64,000 bases of DNA, taken from the NCBI RefSeq assembly GCF_012221945.1, contig NZ_CP032549.1, forward strand, positions 930,001-994,000. The letters run 5' to 3'. Positions 59,387 through 64,000 of the stretch are shown one piece after another. The position numbers and the translations under genes were made by a program. Origin of the DNA: Glutamicibacter mishrai. GTDB lineage: Bacteria; Actinomycetota; Actinomycetes; Actinomycetales; Micrococcaceae. A model generated the notes under the pieces. That model worked only from the letters and a program-made list of their open reading frames with translations, was not told the DNA's origin and made no database searches. How positions within the stretch are numbered: the stretch's first letter is position 1; each line of letters opens with the position of its first letter.

Positions 59387-61147
59387 CTAGCCCGGGAGGA
59401 TCCGATCCACTTCGCGGATGGCCATCTGCGAGAACAGCGAATCGGGGTTCGCCAGCAGCTCGGAGCTGTGGCCGCGTTCGGCGACCGTGCCTTCATCAAG
59501 CACCAGGATCGTGGTGGCCTGTCCGACCGTTGCCAGTCGGTGGCTGATCATCACCACTGCCATTGCCTCTTGGCGGCGGCGTTCAATGGCCTGCAGGACC
59601 AGTAGTTCGCTTTGGGCATCCAGTGCGCTGGTGGATTCGTCCAAAACCAGGATGGCCGGCTCGCGGATCAGTGCCCGGGCCAAGGCCAGGCGTTGGGTTT
59701 GGCCACCGGAAAGCCTGGCGCCGCGCTCCCCGAGCCGGGTATCAAGTCCCGCTTTTTGCCGGATCAGCCAGCTGCCCAGGCCCAGTTCCTCCAGCACTGC
59801 TACCAGCTGGTCATCGCTGATCCCCTTCAGACCCAGCAGCAGGTTATCGCGTATCGTGCCGCGCACGGTGACCGAGTCCTGGGAGACCAGGATGATCTTC
59901 TGACGCAGTGCTGCCAAGCTGGTTTCGGTGATGTCGACGCCGCCAAAGCTGATGGTGCCGGTGTACTCGATAGCTCGCACCAGGGCTGCGGCCACCGATG
60001 ATTTCCCTGATCCGCTCGCGCCGACCAGTGCCACCACGTCTCCTGGATTCACGGCCAGATTCACATCCTGCAGCACGGTGTTTGGTCCGTAGCTGATGCC
60101 CAGATCTTCAATGGCCAGCTCTCCGGCGTCGGACAAGGCTTGCGGGTGGGCGGGATCAATGACTGCAGGCTTGAAGGTGGCCGTGGCGTGCAGCCGGCGA
60201 GCGCTGGCCAGCGAGTCTTGCAGCCCTAGAATGAACCCGTCCACGGCGCGGACTGCTTCAAAGGAGGGCACCAGGGCGCAAGCCACAACAACCAGCGCGC
60301 CGAACTGGCCTTGGGTGCCCAAGAGAATGAAGAGCGCCATCAGGCTGCCCCAGATCACCAGCTGGGTCAGGGTGGCACGAACCGCGGTGATCTTGCCGGT
60401 GCTTACTGCGGCGGCCCCGGCAGCGCCGGTGCTCTCACGCAGGCGCTGCAAGGTCTCGTTGCCGCCGTGGAAGCTATGCAGGACTTCCACTCCCGCCATG
60501 GCTTCGGTCAGCAACTGGTTTTGCGCGCCACGGGCCGCTGCGGTTTTCGCCGCATTGCGCCGCAGCTTGCGCACGCCCACAGCCGGTATCACCAGTCCGA
60601 TCAGCACATATGCGCCGAGCACGATCAGTGCTGGCTCTTGGCCGAACTGGATCCAGGTAGCCCACGTGGTCAGAGCGCTGACGACGACCGCTGATACGGC
60701 AGGTGGCAGGGTGTGGGCGAAAAACACCTCGACTTTATCGATATCGCTCGTCGCCCGGGCAAGGAGGTTTCCCGAATTCTTGGTGGCCGCGGTGAATGGG
60801 GCCTGCCGTTCAAAGGCCGCGTACATGCGCCGGCGCAGTCGTGCCAGGGACAGGAACGCCACCCTGTGCCCGACATACTGTTCCAGATAGCGCAGGACTC
60901 CCTTGGCCAGTCCGAGCAGGAAGATCAATCCGATAAGCCATCCCCAGCCCTCTGACTGCAGCAAGCCCATGCCCGGGAATCCCAGCACGCGGACCAGGCC
61001 GATGCCGGCCAGGACAAAGATGCCCAAGGAGATCAGTCGAGTCAGGCAGGAGAAGAGGCTTGCCATGGCCAGCGGAGCGAGCAAGTCCTTGGTGGTTCCG
61101 ATGAGCCAGAAGATGCTCGCCACGGTGTGCTTCTTTTCGCGGCTCAT
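59387..61147 (-). CDS. ABC exporter half-transporter, CydC-like
   Basis: 586 residues: six hydrophobic helices, then an ATPase with Walker A VGASGSGKSS near residue 377, signature LSGGQTQRLALARA, Walker B AILVLDESTSALD and H-loop MISHRLAT. The SDIDKVEVFFAHTLPPAVSAVVVSALTT stretch in the membrane domain matches CydC/CydD-type thiol-reductant exporters. It overlaps the partner gene by 4 bases (61144-61147). No cytochrome bd genes are near. Confidence 0.87.
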   Translation of the reverse strand: MSREKKHTVASIFWLIGTTKDLLAPLAMASLFSCLTRLISLGIFVLAGIGLVRVLGFPGMGLLQSEGWGWLIGLIFLLGLAKGVLRYLEQYVGHRVAFLSLARLRRRMYAAFERQAPFTAATKNSGNLLARATSDIDKVEVFFAHTLPPAVSAVVVSALTTWATWIQFGQEPALIVLGAYVLIGLVIPAVGVRKLRRNAAKTAAARGAQNQLLTEAMAGVEVLHSFHGGNETLQRLRESTGAAGAAAVSTGKITAVRATLTQLVIWGSLMALFILLGTQGQFGALVVVACALVPSFEAVRAVDGFILGLQDSLASARRLHATATFKPAVIDPAHPQALSDAGELAIEDLGISYGPNTVLQDVNLAVNPGDVVALVGASGSGKSSVAAALVRAIEYTGTISFGGVDITETSLAALRQKIILVSQDSVTVRGTIRDNLLLGLKGISDDQLVAVLEELGLGSWLIRQKAGLDTRLGERGARLSGGQTQRLALARALIREPAILVLDESTSALDAQSELLVLQAIERRRQEAMAVVMISHRLATVGQATTILVLDEGTVAERGHSSELLANPDSLFSQMAIREVDRILPG

Positions 61148-62886
61148 GCTTGCCCCTCCCCGAGTGAAGACAGCCCGCCGGATTGCAGTTGCGAGGTGCG
61201 TTGGTTCAACTTCTCGACAGCATCTTTGAGATAGCCAGGCTGGCCCAGGAGTTCTTCGCGCGCTCCGGCTTGGATGACTCGTCCGTGGTCCATCACCACG
61301 ACGCGGTCATAGTCGGAAAGCAATCCCAGCCGGTGGGTGACGGTGATGATGGTGGTGGATGGGTCGAGGTCGCGCAGGGTTTGGATGATGCCGGCTTCGC
61401 TATGTACATCTAGCGCGCTGGTGGGTTCGTCAAGCAGGAGAATTGGCCGGTTGGCCAGCAGGGCACGTGCGAGCGAAAGCCGCTGGGCTTGGCCGCCGGA
61501 GAGCCGGGCTCCGCCTTCGCCTAGCAGCTGGTCCAGGCCCTGCGGCTGCGCATGGAACCAGGAATCCATCCCTACTTGGGTGATGGCCTCAAGCAACTGC
61601 TCATCGGTAGCGGCCGGTGCAGACAGCTGGAGATTTTCCCGCAGGCTCACTCCGAAGAGCGTGGCGTGCTGTTCAACGACGGCGCTGTTGGCTTTGAGGG
61701 TGGCTGGACCCATGGGCTGCCGGCCATCGTGGATCAGCCCGCTGGTGGATTCAAGCTGGCCTTGGAGCACCCGGATCAACGAGCTCTTGCCGCTGCCGGA
61801 AGCGCCGATGATGGCCGTGCGGGACCCTACCGGGAACTGCAGATTGATATCCTCCAATGCCTTCTCGGTTCCGTTATAGCTGGCAGACAGATTTTCAATG
61901 AATAATCCGTTGGTTCCCAGGTTCACGCGCAACGGGTTGGCCATAGATGCGTGCATGGGGATTTCTTCGATCTCGGCCAGTTTCTTCTCGGATGCTTTGC
62001 CCGTCATGCCGATGTAGAAGAAGCTGCCCACGTAGTTCACCGGTGCCAGCATCAGGTAGCTGAGGATGACCAGTGCCACGGCTGAGCCCGGGGTGATGGC
62101 ACCGCTGCTGGCGCGCCACCAGGCCAGCAGTGAAGCGATGGCCAACAGCAGCACTGCGAAGCTGGAATCGATGACCAGCAGGATCAGCTGGTTTCTGGCC
62201 AAGAGCTTCATCACTTGTTGGCGCACGCGCTCGGTGGCTGCGTTGATGGCCTTACCCATCCAGGTGCTGCCGCCGTTGAGCTTGAGCATGTTCAAGGAAC
62301 GCAACGCGTCGAGGAAGGTGGCCGAGAGGATTCCCTGGGCCCTGCGGTATTCCCCGTTCGCTCCCCCGAAACGACGCTGGAAGCCCACGACGATCACTGG
62401 CACGAAGGCGGTGGGGATGAGCAGCAGGATCGCGCTGAGCGGGTCAATGAACAGCGCAATGAAAATCAGGATCAATACGGGGGTGGCTACCGCGGCGCTG
62501 GCCGGTCCGATGAAGCTGGAACGGTACTTCACCGAGCGTTCCACCGAATCCATGGCTGCGTGCACCAGTTCGCCTTCGCCTGCACGGCGAACGGCCAACG
62601 GCCCAATGGACAGGTAGTGCTTGAGCAATTTGGAGCGGTGGAAGCTGGTCAGGGCCTGGCTGTCGTGGGAGATCACGATGGGAATCAAGAACGTCGCGAC
62701 GAGCAGTGCCAGTAATTCGCCAACGACTCCGATGTACCACTGGCTATCGAGCGAAGCGCCGGTGTTCAGCCGATCAAATCCTTGGCCCAGCAGCACGACG
62801 AGTCCTGCGGTTCCGGCCGCGGCAATCAGGCTGAGCGCCACGACGATTGCTGTTGCTGCCGAAAAAATTCCAAAGACCCTACGCAC
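61144..62886 (-). CDS. ABC exporter half-transporter, CydD-like
   Basis: 580 residues with six helices and an ATPase: Walker A IGASGSGKSS, signature LSGGQAQRLSLARA, Walker B ILLLDEPTSALD, H-loop VTHRLGL, so both halves keep catalytic Glu and His. SHDSQALTSFHRSKLLKHYLSIGPLAVRRAGEGELVHAAMDSV resembles the CydD coupling region. First gene of the pair. The pair probably exports a thiol or peptide; the identity is uncertain. Confidence 0.85.
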   Translation of the reverse strand: MRRVFGIFSAATAIVVALSLIAAAGTAGLVVLLGQGFDRLNTGASLDSQWYIGVVGELLALLVATFLIPIVISHDSQALTSFHRSKLLKHYLSIGPLAVRRAGEGELVHAAMDSVERSVKYRSSFIGPASAAVATPVLILIFIALFIDPLSAILLLIPTAFVPVIVVGFQRRFGGANGEYRRAQGILSATFLDALRSLNMLKLNGGSTWMGKAINAATERVRQQVMKLLARNQLILLVIDSSFAVLLLAIASLLAWWRASSGAITPGSAVALVILSYLMLAPVNYVGSFFYIGMTGKASEKKLAEIEEIPMHASMANPLRVNLGTNGLFIENLSASYNGTEKALEDINLQFPVGSRTAIIGASGSGKSSLIRVLQGQLESTSGLIHDGRQPMGPATLKANSAVVEQHATLFGVSLRENLQLSAPAATDEQLLEAITQVGMDSWFHAQPQGLDQLLGEGGARLSGGQAQRLSLARALLANRPILLLDEPTSALDVHSEAGIIQTLRDLDPSTTIITVTHRLGLLSDYDRVVVMDHGRVIQAGAREELLGQPGYLKDAVEKLNQRTSQLQSGGLSSLGEGQA

Positions 62887-62975
62887 ATCCCTATCCTAGG
62901 ACAGATCGGTCCTCGACCTGCAGGGCGTTTGTCACAGATTGCCGGTGGCGCGGGAAGTAGGCGAAACTGGAAGGC

Positions 62976-63962
62976 ATGAGCACTTCGGAGCTAAAACAGC
63001 GCCCCCATTCCGTCACCCTGCGATTCCTCGCGGCCCCGACCGACGTTGATGTCACCGGGATCGTTCCTGCAGGCACCGTTCTCGAGTGGGTTGACAAGGC
63101 CGCTTATGCAGCTGCCGTGGGCTGGTCTTCCAGCTATTGCGTGACCGCTTACGTGGGCAATATCCATTTCGCGGATCCCATTCACTCCGGTGATCTGGTC
63201 GAGGTCAAAGCCTCTGTGGTGTACACCGGAAGCAGCTCCATGCACATCCAAACCGAGGTGACCTTCCAGGATCCTCGCGAACTGCGCCCGGTGGCTTCCA
63301 GCAATTGCCTGGTCATTTTTGTGGCCGTGGATGATCAGGGCAAGCCGACAGCGGTTCCGAGCTTCACCCCTGGCACGGCCCGGGAAATAGAGCTCCGCGA
63401 TAATGCGTTGGCCCGCATTGATATCCGTGAACAGATCGTGGCGTCCATGAAGGACCAGCAGTACACGGATGAGGGCACCGCTGAGCGAGTGACCCTGCGC
63501 TTCATGGCCTCTCCCACCGACGTGAACTGGGGTGGCAAGGTCCATGGCGGCATGGTGATGAAGTGGATTGACGAAGCCGCTGAGCTGTGTGCAGCGCGGT
63601 ACTGCCAGCAGGAAACGGTCGCGGTCTTCTCCGGCGGCATTCGCTTCTACCGTCCATTGCTTATCGGGCATCTGGTGGAAGTGGAAGCACGCTTGGTTTA
63701 TACCGGCAACAAGGGCATGCACATCGCTGTCCATGTGCGTTCCGGCGACCCGAAGACCCGCGAAATGAACCTGACCACCTACTGCCTGACCGTGATGGTG
63801 ACTCGCGACGAGACCGGCACCGCGGTGCCGGTGAAGCCATGGGTTCCGGTCAGCGCCGAGGATCAGCGTTTGTGGGAGCATGCCCGTGAGTTGGTGGCCA
63901 TCCGGGCCAATGCGCCTGGCGGATACACCCCGGTTCATCTGGTGGATTCGAGCGCCTCATGA
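62976..63962 (+). CDS. Double-hotdog acyl-CoA thioesterase
   Basis: 328 residues with two tandem hotdog domains: the first about residues 8-130 (VTLRFLAAPTDVDVTGIVPAGTVLEWVDKAAYAAA) and the second about 165-290 (VTLRFMASPTDVNWGGKVHGGMVMKWIDEAAELCA), each with the catalytic-type N/D residues. The internal similarity is visible by eye. It hydrolyses acyl-CoAs. Start ATG 62976, divergent from the ABC pair, and its stop overlaps the next start by 4 bases. Confidence 0.92.
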   Translation: MSTSELKQRPHSVTLRFLAAPTDVDVTGIVPAGTVLEWVDKAAYAAAVGWSSSYCVTAYVGNIHFADPIHSGDLVEVKASVVYTGSSSMHIQTEVTFQDPRELRPVASSNCLVIFVAVDDQGKPTAVPSFTPGTAREIELRDNALARIDIREQIVASMKDQQYTDEGTAERVTLRFMASPTDVNWGGKVHGGMVMKWIDEAAELCAARYCQQETVAVFSGGIRFYRPLLIGHLVEVEARLVYTGNKGMHIAVHVRSGDPKTREMNLTTYCLTVMVTRDETGTAVPVKPWVPVSAEDQRLWEHARELVAIRANAPGGYTPVHLVDSSAS

Positions 63963-64000
63963 GTGATCGCGTGCCGTTTGTGAAAGTTTGCGGGCTTTCC
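63959..64000 (+). CDS. trpF: Probable phosphoribosylanthranilate isomerase, N-terminal fragment
   Basis: ATG 63959 overlaps the thioesterase stop (ATGA). The 14 visible codons read MSDRVPFVKVCGLS, matching the start of TrpF (VKICGLT), the first barrel strand with the Cys. The gene runs off the right edge. The call rests on this short stretch only. Confidence 0.55.
   Translation, partial: MSDRVPFVKVCGLS

Noticed and set aside
1..64000. CRISPR array, rRNA or tRNA genes
   Set aside because: No regularly spaced repeats and no cloverleaf-like or rRNA-like sequence was recognised on either strand.

Overview
The window is chromosomal DNA of a high-GC Gram-positive actinobacterium. Gene content, GTG/TTG starts, DtxR/IdeR-type iron boxes, leaderless-looking promoters and the protein sequences point to the Micrococcaceae (Arthrobacter/Glutamicibacter-like). 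That assignment is inferred from the style of the proteins; no rRNA or other marker is present. About 59 protein genes are supported. I found no tRNA, rRNA, CRISPR array, insertion sequence or prophage.

Layout. 1-4.9 kb: a ferric-siderophore ABC importer (ATPase cut by the left edge, two FecCD permeases, binding lipoprotein under an iron box), split by an oppositely oriented metallo-beta-lactamase-fold gene. 5-23.8 kb: housekeeping and accessory genes: an FtsX-type ABC exporter, a thioredoxin-like protein, a YqaJ/lambda-exonuclease-like nuclease, an MscS channel, a PhzF protein, a DHA2 drug pump, a TetR regulator, glutaryl-CoA dehydrogenase, HrpB helicase, an aldo-keto reductase and a succinate-semialdehyde-type dehydrogenase. 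Several pairs are closed by strong hairpin terminators.

24-39.7 kb: an exopolysaccharide/capsule locus, visibly more AT-rich than its flanks. It has an initiating phosphoglycosyl transferase, two GT4 glycosyltransferases, two pyruvyl transferases, a flippase, a polymerase, a Wzc-type tyrosine kinase and its phosphatase. Embedded in it are parts that ordinary Wzx/Wzy synthesis does not need: an HPr-kinase-like P-loop protein with a C-terminal PqqD-like domain, a nucleotidyltransferase with a PqqD-like N-terminus, a dedicated signal peptidase I and a Tat-exported surface protein. This set is the best candidate for an undescribed system. A duplicated GCGTCCGAA/TGTCGTC element and a ladder of TGTCG repeats lie upstream of two of these transcription units.

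40-64 kb: an SH3b-repeat protein, ferritin with tandem upstream iron boxes, Tex, a small lipoprotein, an Hsp15-like S4 protein, an S9 peptidase, DUF1697, a TRIC-like membrane protein, a TetR gene between two MFS pumps with a clear operator, a cold-shock protein, a luciferase-like oxidoreductase, an MFS pump facing an Lrp regulator, LysR, a 3-hydroxyisobutyryl-CoA hydrolase-like enzyme, a glutamate-synthase-like FMN protein, a CydDC-like ABC pair, a double-hotdog thioesterase, and the first 14 codons of what looks like trpF at the right edge.

Iron uptake (left end) and iron storage (41 kb) both carry iron boxes, so one regulator probably controls them in opposite directions.
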